From assembly GCF_018224955.1 (NCBI RefSeq), contig NZ_JAGTUU010000004.1, positions 434,001 to 498,000 on the forward strand: a stretch of 64,000 bases of DNA, read 5' to 3'. Positions 1 to 7,359 of the stretch are shown here, one piece after another; the first letter of the stretch is position 1, and every line of letters begins with the position of its first letter. Made by a program: the position numbers and the translations under genes. Source of the stretch: Thetidibacter halocola. Lineage in GTDB: Bacteria; Pseudomonadota; Alphaproteobacteria; Rhodobacterales; Rhodobacteraceae. The notes under the pieces are model-generated. The model saw only the letters and a list, made by a program, of their open reading frames with translations, was not told where the DNA came from and ran no database searches.

Positions 1-1997
1 ACCCGCCGGTCAATGCCGCGGGCGTCACCGTGCGGCAGGGTCTGGTGGCGGCGGTCGACTGGCTGGCCGCCCATCCGCAGGTCGAGGCGGCCGCGCTCTA
101 CGCCGCGGGCCGCACCTTTGTCGCGGGCGCCGACATCCGCGAATTCGGCAAGCCGCCGCTGGACCCCTGGCTGCCCGAGGTGTGCCAGCGGCTCGAGGAC
201 AGCGCCACGCCCATCGTCTGCATCCTGCACGGCACCACGCTGGGCGGCGGGCTGGAAATCGCCATGGGCTGCCATGCGCGGCTTGCCCTGCCCGGTGCCA
301 AGGTCGGCCTTCCCGAGGTCCACCTGGGCATCATCCCCGGCGCGGGCGGCACACAGCGCATGCCGCGCCTCACCGGTCAGGCCTTTGCCGTCGAGGCGAT
401 CACCACCGGCCGCCACATCGCGCTGGAAGAGGCGCTGAGCGCCGGGATCATCGACGGCATGGCAACCGACACGCCGGACCAGGCGGCCCGCAACGCCGCC
501 CGCGCCGTTCTGGACGGTGCGTTGCGCACCCGCGCCACCGGCGCACAGGCCGTCACCGCCGACCCGGACGCGCTTGACGCGGCCCGCGCCCGCATCCGCA
601 AGACCCAGCCCCATCTCTACTCGCCGCTGCGCTGCGTCGACGCCGTCGAACTCTCGACCCTGCCGATCCGCGAGGGCATCGCCCGCGAGCGCGTCATCTA
701 CCAGGAGTGCCACGATACGCCCCAGCGCGCCGGGCTGATCCACGCCTTCTTCGCCGAACGCGCCGTCGCCAAGGTGCCCGAGGCCGGCATCCCACCCCGC
801 GCGACCGATCATATCGGCGTGATCGGCGCGGGCACGATGGGCGCGGGCATCGCCACCGCCTGCCTGCTGGCGGGCCTGACCGTCACCCTGACCGACCGCG
901 ACGACGCCGCGATCGCCCGGGGCCGCGCCGCCATCGACGCCAACCTCGACGGCGCGGTGAAACGCGGCAAGCTGGCGGACAAGGACGACGCCCTCGCCCG
1001 CCTGGCCACCACCACCGACAGTGCCGCCTTGTCCAAGGTCGACATCCTGATCGAGGCCGCCTTCGAGGACATGGCGGTCAAGCAGGCGATCTTCGCCGAT
1101 CTCGACCGCATCGCAAAGCCCGGCGCGGTGCTGGCCACGAACACCTCCTATCTCGACGTGAACACCATAGCGCAGGCCACCGCGCGCCCCGGCGACGTGA
1201 TGGGACTACATTTCTTTTCGCCCGCCCATGTCATGCGCCTTTGCGAGGTCGTGGTCGCCGAGGCCACAACGCCGGAAACCGCCGCCACCGGCTTTGCCCT
1301 TGCGAAACGGCTGCGCAAGATCGCCGTGCGCTCGGGCGTCTGCGATGGGTTCATCGGCAACCGCATCCTGCGATCCACCCGCCGCGCGGCGGAATACATG
1401 ATGCTCGACGGCGCGCCCTTCGCGCAGATCGACGCCGCGCTCGAGGCCGCCGGCTGGGCGATGGGCCCGTTCCGCGTGTCGGACCTCGCCGGGCTCGACA
1501 TCGCCTGGGCCCAGCGCAAGCGCCTCGCCGCCACGCGCCCGCCCGAAGAACGCTATGTCGACATGCCCGACCGCCTCTGCGAGGCCGGCCATCTCGGGCG
1601 CAAGACCGGCGCGGGCTACTACCTGAAAGACGGAACGCCAAACCCCGCCGCCCTGTCCGCACTGGAAGCGGAACGCGCGGCAAAGGGCATCGCCCCCCGC
1701 ACCTTCACGGATGACGAGATCGTCAGCCGGTTCCTGACGGCGATGATCATGGAGGCCAGCCGCATCTTCGAAGAACGCATCGCGCTGCGCCCGATCGACG
1801 TCGATGCGGTCCTGCTCTTCGGCTACGGCTTCCCGCGCCACCTCGGCGGTCCGCTGCACCAGGCCGACGCGATCGGCGCGGCGCCCCTCGTCGACAGGAT
1901 CGACAGTTTCGCGCAGGAGGACCGCCATTTCTGGCAGGTGCCAGAAATCCTCCGGGACATGGCGCACAGCAGTGGAACCTTCGCGCAGCGCAACTGA
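1..1997 (+). CDS. FadJ-like bifunctional enoyl-CoA hydratase / 3-hydroxyacyl-CoA dehydrogenase (5' partial)
   Basis: The open frame runs off the left edge; codons from base 3 already read PPVNAAG, a typical crotonase N-terminal segment, so the true start lies outside and the GTG at 30 is internal. The first ~180 visible residues form an enoyl-CoA hydratase domain (oxyanion-hole GGGLEIAMG, then GLPEVHLGIIPGAGG with the conserved Glu). At about residue 262 after the GTG a Rossmann NAD site (GVIGAGTMGAGI) opens the 3-hydroxyacyl-CoA dehydrogenase part, followed by HFFSPAHVM and a duplicated C-terminal domain. It would hydrate 2-enoyl-CoA and oxidise the 3-hydroxyacyl-CoA in cytoplasmic beta-oxidation. 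No thiolase partner is visible; it may be upstream. Family confidence is high, substrate range unknown. Confidence 0.9.
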   Translation, partial: PPVNAAGVTVRQGLVAAVDWLAAHPQVEAAALYAAGRTFVAGADIREFGKPPLDPWLPEVCQRLEDSATPIVCILHGTTLGGGLEIAMGCHARLALPGAKVGLPEVHLGIIPGAGGTQRMPRLTGQAFAVEAITTGRHIALEEALSAGIIDGMATDTPDQAARNAARAVLDGALRTRATGAQAVTADPDALDAARARIRKTQPHLYSPLRCVDAVELSTLPIREGIARERVIYQECHDTPQRAGLIHAFFAERAVAKVPEAGIPPRATDHIGVIGAGTMGAGIATACLLAGLTVTLTDRDDAAIARGRAAIDANLDGAVKRGKLADKDDALARLATTTDSAALSKVDILIEAAFEDMAVKQAIFADLDRIAKPGAVLATNTSYLDVNTIAQATARPGDVMGLHFFSPAHVMRLCEVVVAEATTPETAATGFALAKRLRKIAVRSGVCDGFIGNRILRSTRRAAEYMMLDGAPFAQIDAALEAAGWAMGPFRVSDLAGLDIAWAQRKRLAATRPPEERYVDMPDRLCEAGHLGRKTGAGYYLKDGTPNPAALSALEAERAAKGIAPRTFTDDEIVSRFLTAMIMEASRIFEERIALRPIDVDAVLLFGYGFPRHLGGPLHQADAIGAAPLVDRIDSFAQEDRHFWQVPEILRDMAHSSGTFAQRN

Positions 1998-2137
1998 TCT
2001 GCTCCGGTTCAAGAACGCCGTGGGCAGGCTCGTGCCGAAGGTTCAGAGGGTCGCGTTCCCGACGCGATCTCTACGGAAAATGTCATGGTCACGACGGCCA
2101 AGTGGGCGGCGGATTGCAGGCTGCGATCCGTTCTGGC

Positions 2138-2163
2138 GGAATAAGGTCCGCCCTTCGCGCGTA
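2138..2163 (+). promoter_or_regulatory. Candidate ECF promoter P1 for the Asp/Ser-rich secreted protein
   Basis: GGAAT at 2138-2142 is followed after exactly 17 bases by CGTA at 2160-2163. The element is GGAATAA plus a distal GCGCGT, both at the same spacing as in the promoter before the sigma gene at 2638. It lies 44 bases before the ATG at 2208. The -10 ends in A instead of T, the only deviation among the five copies in this island. Confidence 0.6.
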
Positions 2164-2207
2164 ATCCTTCTGCAACCCGGCAGACGCCGAAACAGATGGA
2201 GATACAG

Positions 2208-2549
2208 ATGACAAGGTTCCTGACCGCTGCTGTCACCGCGCTGATTGCAGCCACCGCAGCCCCGACGCCCGCCAAGGCCGACGATCCGCTCGCCCGCTTC
2301 TTCAACCAGCTGATCCAGGGCGGGGCGGCACGTGCCGAGCGCGAAGGCGGCACCCGCTTCGAGGCACGCAGCTTCCGGCGCGACGACGACGATGATGACG
2401 ATCGCGGATCGCGGTCCAACTCGAACTCGGACTCCAGTTCGAACAGCTCGTCCAATTCCAGCAGCAACTCCAGTTCGAACAGTTCGTCCAACTCAAGCAG
2501 CAATTCGAGCTCGAACAGTTCGTCCAATTCGGACGACGACGACGATTGA
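2208..2549 (+). CDS. Small secreted Asp/Asn/Ser low-complexity protein
   Basis: The protein is 113 residues. I chose ATG 2208 over ATG 2196 because GGAGA at 2198-2202 is well spaced for 2208 only. A signal peptide (hydrophobic core LTAAVTALIAATAA, cleavage after AKA) precedes a short globular-looking part with FFNQLIQGG. A run of seven Asp follows, then about ten units of the pattern N-S-S-S, and the chain ends in five Asp. The Ser/Asn repeat is flanked by acidic blocks, suggesting an extracellular, disordered, perhaps cation-binding polypeptide; that role is inference. It sits just before the ECF sigma operon and shares its promoter motif, so it is a likely regulon member. No family was recognised. 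Confidence 0.75.
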   Translation: MTRFLTAAVTALIAATAAPTPAKADDPLARFFNQLIQGGAARAEREGGTRFEARSFRRDDDDDDDRGSRSNSNSDSSSNSSSNSSSNSSSNSSSNSSSNSSSNSSSNSDDDDD

Positions 2550-2577
2550 TCACCGGCTCACGGTGCGAGCGCGCCAG

Positions 2578-2612
2578 GCCCCGGCCCAACCCGGCCGGGG
2601 CATTTTTCTTTC
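2578..2612 (+). terminator. Rho-independent terminator
   Basis: A perfect 9-bp G+C stem (GCCCCGGCC at 2578-2586, GGCCGGGGC at 2593-2601) with a six-base loop is followed by ATTTTTCTTTCT. It separates the Asp/Ser-rich protein gene from the sigma promoter at 2638, so the two are independent transcription units. Confidence 0.88.
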
Positions 2613-2637
2613 TGGCCCCATGAAGTGACATCCCGAC

Positions 2638-2663
2638 GGAATAATTGTGAGCCGTGGCGCGTT
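2638..2663 (+). promoter_or_regulatory. Candidate autoregulatory ECF promoter P2 of the sigma/anti-sigma operon
   Basis: GGAAT at 2638-2642, a 17-base spacer, then CGTT at 2660-2663, 31 bases before the sigma ATG. The motif resembles the known EcfG consensus (GGAAC, 16-17 bases, CGTT) with T for C in the -35. An ECF sigma gene preceded by the motif shared with its neighbours is the usual signature of autoregulation. Confidence 0.68.
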
Positions 2664-2694
2664 CTGCTGACAACGCACCCAACGGGGACGGACC

Positions 2695-3201
2695 ATGACG
2701 GACACCTTCCGGCGCGATCTCGTCGCGCTGATACCGAAGCTGAGGCGCTTTGCCTGGTCGCTGACCGGCAACCGGCAAGAGGCCGACGATCTCGTGCAGG
2801 CGGCCTGCGAGAAGGCGCTGCGCAACGAACAGCAGTATCGCCCCGGCACCCGGCTGGACAGCTGGATGTTTCGCATCGTGCAAACGGCCTGGATCGACGA
2901 TCGCCGCCGCGCACGCACCCGGGGCGTGGGCATCGATCCAGAGGACGCGCACCTGAGCGACCATGGCAAGGCCGCGAGCCTGCCGGAGGCGCGGCTGATG
3001 CTGGAGCGCGCCCGCACGGCGATGGCCGCGCTGCCAGAGACACAACGCGCGGTCATGGCGCTTGTCGCCATCGAGGGGCTGAGCTACCGCGAGGCGGCCG
3101 AGACGCTGGACATTCCCGTGGGCACCGTGATGAGCCGCCTCGCCCGTGCGCGCGAGGCCCTGCTGCCTGCACTGGGAGAAACGAAGGGAGGACGGCAATG
3201 A
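2695..3201 (+). CDS. ECF-family RNA polymerase sigma factor
   Basis: The protein is 168 residues, normal for ECF factors. Region 2 (about residues 8-75: FAWSLTGNRQEADDLVQ, then RLDSWMFRIVQTAWIDDRRR) and region 4 (about 105-160: LPETQRAVMALVAIEGLSYREAAETL, then VGTVMSRLARARE) are both complete, with a short linker. Region 2 resembles the EcfG/ECF15 group, which fits the GGAAT/CGTT promoters nearby. GGGGACGG before the ATG can act as ribosome binding site. Its stop overlaps the start of the anti-sigma gene (ATGA), the classic coupled pair. Predicted job: transcribing itself and the extracellular-protein genes at 2.2-7.3 kb when the anti-sigma factor releases it. The activating signal is unknown. 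Confidence 0.93.
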   Translation: MTDTFRRDLVALIPKLRRFAWSLTGNRQEADDLVQAACEKALRNEQQYRPGTRLDSWMFRIVQTAWIDDRRRARTRGVGIDPEDAHLSDHGKAASLPEARLMLERARTAMAALPETQRAVMALVAIEGLSYREAAETLDIPVGTVMSRLARAREALLPALGETKGGRQ

Positions 3202-3920
3202 CCCGCACCATGATGGACAAGGAGCGCCTTGCGGCCTTCGCCGATGGCGAACTGTCCCCTGAAGACGCCGCTGCGGTGGTCATGCACCTTTCCGACCACC
3301 CCGAGGACCAGGCCTATGTGGACGACCTGATGGCAGCCAACGCGGCGCTGGCGCAGGCCTTTTCTGCGCCTCTGGCCGAACCGGTTCCGACGCGCCTGCT
3401 GGCGGCGGCGGGGATGCCCGGCGCCAACGTGATCCCGTTCCGACGCCGCGTGCTGCGGCTGGGCGCGGGCGGGCTGGCGCTGGCGGCCTCGGTCGCGGCA
3501 GCGGCGCTGCTGGTCTGGCCGGGCGCGGACACGCGGCTTGTCCCCGGCGCGGTGGCGGGCGGATCGCCACTGGCGCAAGCGCTGGACAGCTTGCCCTCGG
3601 GCGTGCCCGCGACGCTGGAAGGGCGGGCGCTGATGATCCTGGCCAGCCTGCCGGTGCAGGACGGATTTTGCCGCGAAGTCGAGATCGTCGACTCCTCGGC
3701 CAGCCTGCTGGAAATGGCGCTGGCCTGCCGCGGCGCAGGCGGCTGGCGGGTCGAGGTGGTGCTGGCCGAACGCCTGCCAGAGACCACGGAAAACGGATAT
3801 GTCCCGGCCGGCGGCGTGGAAACGGCGGGGCTGACCCCCTTCCTCGACCGGCTGGGTGCAGGCCTCGCCCTTTCGCCGCAGGACGAGCAAGCGGCCATCG
3901 CCGCCGGCTGGAAACGATGA
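3198..3920 (+). CDS. Membrane-anchored anti-sigma factor
   Basis: The protein is 240 residues, starting at the ATG that overlaps the sigma stop codon; a longer open frame upstream is only a sigma-gene shadow. The cytoplasmic N-terminus (about 1-80) has the anti-sigma pattern LAAFADGELSPEDAAAVVMHL followed by a short helix-rich segment. It lacks a His-x3-Cys-x2-Cys zinc motif. One transmembrane helix (about 86-108) leads to a periplasmic domain of ~130 residues with two cysteines (QDGFCREVE and ALACRGAGG) that could form a disulfide or sense a ligand. Location and architecture suggest it holds the sigma factor at the membrane and responds to an envelope signal. Not a NepR-type anti-sigma. Confidence 0.85.
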   Translation: MTRTMMDKERLAAFADGELSPEDAAAVVMHLSDHPEDQAYVDDLMAANAALAQAFSAPLAEPVPTRLLAAAGMPGANVIPFRRRVLRLGAGGLALAASVAAAALLVWPGADTRLVPGAVAGGSPLAQALDSLPSGVPATLEGRALMILASLPVQDGFCREVEIVDSSASLLEMALACRGAGGWRVEVVLAERLPETTENGYVPAGGVETAGLTPFLDRLGAGLALSPQDEQAAIAAGWKR

Positions 3921-3923
3921 TGG

Positions 3924-3944
3924 ACGGGGCCGGCGCGGCCCCGT
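3924..3944 (+). terminator. Hairpin after the anti-sigma gene
   Basis: A perfect 8-bp stem ACGGGGCC / GGCCCCGT with loop GGCGC lies three bases after the anti-sigma stop. Only two T follow, so it may terminate weakly or protect the 3' end. Confidence 0.5.
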
Positions 3945-3964
3945 TCCCGACGACACGACATTCA

Positions 3965-3991
3965 GCGGGCGGCGCCTAACGCGCCGCCCGC
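3965..3991 (-). terminator. Hairpin overlapping the 3' end of the 3976-4683 gene
   Basis: A perfect 11-bp stem GCGGGCGGCGC / GCGCCGCCCGC with a five-base loop spans the stop codon of the minus-strand gene. It lies between two convergent genes and could end transcription from either side. Confidence 0.45.
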
Positions 3992-4683
3992 GCCTCTTTG
4001 CGATACCAGCCCGGCGCCGCTCGGGTGCTGCGCGTCACGCGCTCACGCAGCGCGGCCTCGTCGGATGTCTCGGCCCGGATCCGGGCCTGCGCGGGCAGCG
4101 CATCGCGGCGGAACGGGATCACCTGCACCAGAGGCGAGCCCTTTTCGATCACGTGCACCCCGTCAGCGCCGGTGGCGAAGAACGGAAAATGGATCGGTGC
4201 GCGGTAGGTATCGGTGTCCACCACGCCGGACACAATCTGGAAAAGGCCATTGGGCCGGTTCAGCGGATCGATGAACAGGCAACTCCAGCGAGGCGGGGTG
4301 GCTATGGTCCAGTGATTGTGGAACTTGCAGGGCGGCCGCGCGCCCATCGGGTTGCCCGCGACCTGGTGCATGGCGTGGTTCGAGACCATCGTCCGGTCGA
4401 AATCCCACGAGGCATCGACGCGCGTCGCGCCTTCGCGGATCTCCAGCCGCACCGTGGCGGCCAGCGGGATGATCCAGCCTGTCGTCATGGCGTCGAGGAA
4501 AGGCATGCAGCGTTTCACCGTCAGGCCGGTGTCAGTGCGGCTTTCGCGGGTGGGATCAATGGCGGGCAGCTTGCGGAACCAGTCCGGCATGTAGGTTTTC
4601 GCGGGGACCGGCGGGGCGATCACGCCCAGATCCTCGGGCGCGCAGGTAAAGGTGATGGCGGGGGTGCGTCGAAAGACGAACAT
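3976..4683 (-). CDS. Unrecognised protein (DUF6065-like?), putative ECF-regulon member
   Basis: The protein is 235 residues. The start at 4683 has GGAG six bases upstream; the longer frame from 4710 does not and would overlap the candidate promoter. There is no signal peptide and no membrane segment. Recognisable stretches are VPAKTYMPDWFRKLP near the N-terminus, a central FDRTMVSNHAMHQ, FHNHWTIATPPRWSCLFIDPLN, and a C-terminal GSPLVQVIPFRRD, then GWYRKEARAAR. These recall a small family seen in bacteria and phages that I tentatively associate with DUF6065; no catalytic motif can be named. It shares the GGAATA/CGTT promoter with the secreted proteins around it, so it belongs to the same putative regulon although it looks cytoplasmic. 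Confidence 0.7.
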   Translation of the reverse strand: MFVFRRTPAITFTCAPEDLGVIAPPVPAKTYMPDWFRKLPAIDPTRESRTDTGLTVKRCMPFLDAMTTGWIIPLAATVRLEIREGATRVDASWDFDRTMVSNHAMHQVAGNPMGARPPCKFHNHWTIATPPRWSCLFIDPLNRPNGLFQIVSGVVDTDTYRAPIHFPFFATGADGVHVIEKGSPLVQVIPFRRDALPAQARIRAETSDEAALRERVTRSTRAAPGWYRKEARAAR

Positions 4684-4716
4684 GGCGGCTCCGTTGCGTG
4701 ACAGCGTCACTCACAA

Positions 4717-4742
4717 AACGGCTGACCACCGCACCCTATTCC
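4717..4742 (-). promoter_or_regulatory. Candidate ECF promoter P3 for the 3976-4683 gene
   Basis: On the minus strand GGAAT (4742-4738) is followed after 17 bases by CGTT (4720-4717), 33 bases before the ATG at 4683. It overlaps the last codons and stop of the subtilase gene, so the downstream gene can be read separately from its neighbour. Confidence 0.6.
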
Positions 4743-6124
4743 GTGCAAAACCCTGTCGCATCCACGATACCCGCGCCGAAGACCGGATCGGCGCCCTCGG
4801 CCCCCGCATCGCGGGCGGCGGCGCGCAGGGCTTCGGCGACCGCCTGCGGCGTCTGCATCCCCTCGAGCCGCGCCAACAGGGCCGCCGCGGCGGTGACGAA
4901 GGGCACCGCGAAAGAGGTGCCGGTCTGCGGCCGCGCACCCCGGATCGAGGTGGCCAGCAGCAGATCGACCCCCGGCGCGGCAAGGTCCAGATGGTCGCCT
5001 CGTTGCGCACCGCGCCAGACGCGCCCGCGCGTATCGACCGCCGTCACGGCGATGGCATCGGGATGCGCGGCGGGCCAGGCGGGCGGCGCATCCGGGCCGC
5101 CATTGCCGGCGGCGGCGACAAAGACCATGCCCCGCTCTGCGGCAAGCCGCGTCATCAGGTCCGAAAGCAGACTGTTCTCGGGGCCACTCAGCGACAGGTT
5201 CACCACCCGCAAGTCGCGCCCCGCCAGCAGATCAAGTCCGAGCAGCAGCGACAGTGCCGAAGCGCGTTCGTCGCCCCGCTCGCGGGCGAAGATGTCGACC
5301 GCCACCACTTCGGCGCGCGGCAGCAGGCCCGGCACGCGGCTGTCCGGCCCGCCGACCAGCAGCGAGACGATGGCCGTGCCATGAATGGCCTGCGAGGGAT
5401 CCCCCGCGCCGTCGGTCAGGCTCAACACTTCCAGCGCCGCGCCCGACAGGATTTCGTGGTCCGCGTTCACGCCGGTGTCGATCACGCCGATCCGCACCGG
5501 GGCGCCGCATCCCTGTGCCGGCCATCCCGCCAGCAACCGCGCATCACAGTTGAGATCGGTGCAGGCGGGCAAGGCGATCTCGACCGCCTGGCTGCTGCGG
5601 TAGAAGTGGTTCAGGTCCGCGACCGGCGCCGAGGGCAACGCGCGCACCCGGTCGCGCGCCGCCTCGAGTGTCGATCCGCTGGGTGGTGCCAGCCGGGAGA
5701 CGGCCAGGCCGATGCGAGGCAACGACCGCTCTTCCAGCAGGACAAAGCCTTCGGTCAATAGCTGCGCCAGGTCCTCGGGGCCAACGCCCGTGGCCAGGAT
5801 CTCGGGCGCGGCGATGGCGCGTATGACCGGAGCCGGGGCGGGAGCGGCCCGGCGCGGCGCGGGCGTGTCGATGCTCTGCCGCCGGACAACCGACGCTCGG
5901 GGTCTGTCACGCTCGCGCTCGGCCCGCGCTTCACCACCGCCAAACCCTACGGACCCACGGCCGTCATCATCGTCGTCATCGTCATCATCGTCGCCGTCGT
6001 CGCCGTCATGATCGTCCGCCCAGGCGGCGGAAGGACCAAGGACCGGGTCACCGAACGGCAGCGCCAGAATGACGACAATAGCGAAAAGCAAAGCGCGAAG
6101 CGCAGCCTTTGAAAGCATGACCAT
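4736..6124 (-). CDS. Secreted subtilisin-like serine peptidase (S8) with poly-Asp tract
   Basis: The protein is 462 residues from ATG 6124, chosen because GGAGAGG lies five bases upstream. A signal peptide (about 1-36, ending AAWA) precedes an acidic stretch with an uninterrupted run of ten Asp (about 45-54), then an Arg/Pro/Ala-rich linker (60-100). The catalytic domain shows the complete S8 set: Asp216 (IGVIDTGVNADH), His248 (AIHGTAIVSLL), oxyanion Asn341 (AAAGNGGPD) and Ser404 (GTSFAVPFVTA). Segment 105-200 may be a propeptide or substrate-recognition region. It should be an exported endopeptidase. It is divergent from the RTX gene; both have the shared ECF promoter, and an exported protease next to an ECF/anti-sigma pair raises the option of a role in signalling. 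Confidence 0.9.
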   Translation of the reverse strand: MVMLSKAALRALLFAIVVILALPFGDPVLGPSAAWADDHDGDDGDDDDDDDDDDGRGSVGFGGGEARAERERDRPRASVVRRQSIDTPAPRRAAPAPAPVIRAIAAPEILATGVGPEDLAQLLTEGFVLLEERSLPRIGLAVSRLAPPSGSTLEAARDRVRALPSAPVADLNHFYRSSQAVEIALPACTDLNCDARLLAGWPAQGCGAPVRIGVIDTGVNADHEILSGAALEVLSLTDGAGDPSQAIHGTAIVSLLVGGPDSRVPGLLPRAEVVAVDIFARERGDERASALSLLLGLDLLAGRDLRVVNLSLSGPENSLLSDLMTRLAAERGMVFVAAAGNGGPDAPPAWPAAHPDAIAVTAVDTRGRVWRGAQRGDHLDLAAPGVDLLLATSIRGARPQTGTSFAVPFVTAAAALLARLEGMQTPQAVAEALRAAARDAGAEGADPVFGAGIVDATGFCTE

Positions 6125-6156
6125 CAAGACCTCTCCGGTTCGATTGCTTCGATCAC

Positions 6157-6182
6157 AACGTATGAGGCGCCGCCCGTATTCC
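6157..6182 (-). promoter_or_regulatory. Candidate ECF promoter P4 for the subtilase
   Basis: Minus strand: GGAAT at 6182-6178, 17-base spacer, CGTT at 6160-6157, 32 bases before the ATG at 6124. Its -35 stands 25 bases from the -35 of the divergent RTX promoter. Confidence 0.65.
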
Positions 6183-6207
6183 CACGCAAATCCGATGAAC
6201 TTTTTCA

Positions 6208-6232
6208 GGAATAGGAGACGGGTTGGCCCGTT
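6208..6232 (+). promoter_or_regulatory. Candidate ECF promoter P5 for the RTX protein
   Basis: GGAAT at 6208-6212, 16-base spacer, CGTT at 6229-6232, 49 bases before the ATG at 6282. Together with P4 it forms a back-to-back divergent pair, so both exported proteins could be switched on by one sigma factor. Confidence 0.62.
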
Positions 6233-6281
6233 CTCTCCCTGCCGGCACAAGGACCGGCTTCCTCAACAGGAGTTACGGACC

Positions 6282-7265
6282 ATGACCTCCCTGACCTTCA
6301 AAGGCGACCAGATCGGCGAAGCCCTGCAATTCGACTCCAACGGCCTGACGACGACCGTCGAGATCGGCCGCGTCTGGTTCTCAGCCACCGACATCGTCAC
6401 GATCACCTTCGCCCCCGGCGCCGTGAACCCCGACGGGTCGATCCCCGGCGGCTCGGGCATCGTGACCGGCCTGACCGTGACCACGGTCGAGGGTCTGGTG
6501 ACGACGTTCCTGACCGATGGAAACGGGCTGGATGTCGATCCCGATCCCGAAAAGAACGGTGCCGACTATCTCTACATCTCGGAAAGCCCGACGCCGGGGA
6601 TGGGCGGCGCCTATGCCGGGCTGCAACTGGAAAAGATCCTGATCTCGGACCTGCCGCTGATCGCGGCGACCAGCCCGATCTACGGCAATTCCGGCTTCTA
6701 CTTCCCCGCCGCGCAGCCGGTGACGCCGCCCTCGCTGATCGGCGGGCCGGGCAATGACGTGCTGACCGGCACCGCAGGCGGAGACCGGATGAACGGCGGC
6801 GACGGCAACGATTTCATCAGCGCGCGCGGCGGGTCCGACAACGTCAGGGGCGATCGCGGCAACGACGTGATCTCGGCCGGGGCCGGGAACGACACGGTTG
6901 CCGGCGGTGCGGGCAATGATCGCCTGCTGGGCGAGACCGGACGCGACAAGCTGTTGGGAGGGGCTGGAAACGACCTGCTGGACGGCGGCGCGGGGCGCGA
7001 TGTGCTGACCGGCGGCGCGGGCGGCGATGCCTTCGTCTTTGGCGGCGGCGACCGCGTAACGGATTTCGACGCCCTCGAAGGCGATCAGATCCTGTTCGAC
7101 GCGGCGCTGGGCCTTGACCTGTCGATGATCGCCGTCACCTTCGGGTCGGCCAGTACCACCATCGCCTATGCCGGCCAGACGATGACGCTGAATGGCGTGA
7201 CCGCGCCCTTCGACCTGGGCAACGCGATCAAGTTCGACTACGAGCCCAGCCTGGATTTCATCTGA
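6282..7265 (+). CDS. RTX (hemolysin-type) calcium-binding protein
   Basis: The protein is 327 residues from ATG 6282, preceded by AGGAG; the longer upstream open frame covers the promoter and is rejected. There is no Sec signal peptide. The N-terminal ~145 residues are beta-rich (SLTFKGDQIGEALQFDSNGLTT) and unrecognised. From about residue 150 there are roughly eleven glycine-rich nonapeptides of the GGxGNDxLxG type, e.g. GGPGNDVLTG and GGAGNDLLDG, which bind calcium in parallel beta-roll folds. A C-terminal domain of about 80 residues follows, as in type I secretion substrates. Repeat-driven, calcium-dependent folding outside the cell is known for the family; export through a T1SS is inferred, since no such transporter is in the window. 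Confidence 0.88.
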   Translation: MTSLTFKGDQIGEALQFDSNGLTTTVEIGRVWFSATDIVTITFAPGAVNPDGSIPGGSGIVTGLTVTTVEGLVTTFLTDGNGLDVDPDPEKNGADYLYISESPTPGMGGAYAGLQLEKILISDLPLIAATSPIYGNSGFYFPAAQPVTPPSLIGGPGNDVLTGTAGGDRMNGGDGNDFISARGGSDNVRGDRGNDVISAGAGNDTVAGGAGNDRLLGETGRDKLLGGAGNDLLDGGAGRDVLTGGAGGDAFVFGGGDRVTDFDALEGDQILFDAALGLDLSMIAVTFGSASTTIAYAGQTMTLNGVTAPFDLGNAIKFDYEPSLDFI

Positions 7266-7273
7266 CGCTTGCT

Positions 7274-7301
7274 GCGGCGCGGGACCAGTCCCGCGCCGCT
7301 T
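7274..7301 (+). terminator. Strong hairpin after the RTX gene
   Basis: A perfect 11-bp stem GCGGCGCGGGA / TCCCGCGCCGC with a CCAG tetraloop begins nine bases after the RTX stop. Only two T follow; it may act on either strand, since uvrC ends at 7360 on the other. Confidence 0.6.
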
Positions 7302-7359
7302 GCCGATCTGACGCTGGCCAGGGATGATCCAGACCGCGATCCACAGGCGCCCCGCCGTT

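Noticed and set aside
2410-2535. Short tandem DNA repeats that could suggest CRISPR or a satellite
   Set aside because: Period matches codons for Asn/Ser within an intact frame; no spacers and no cas genes.
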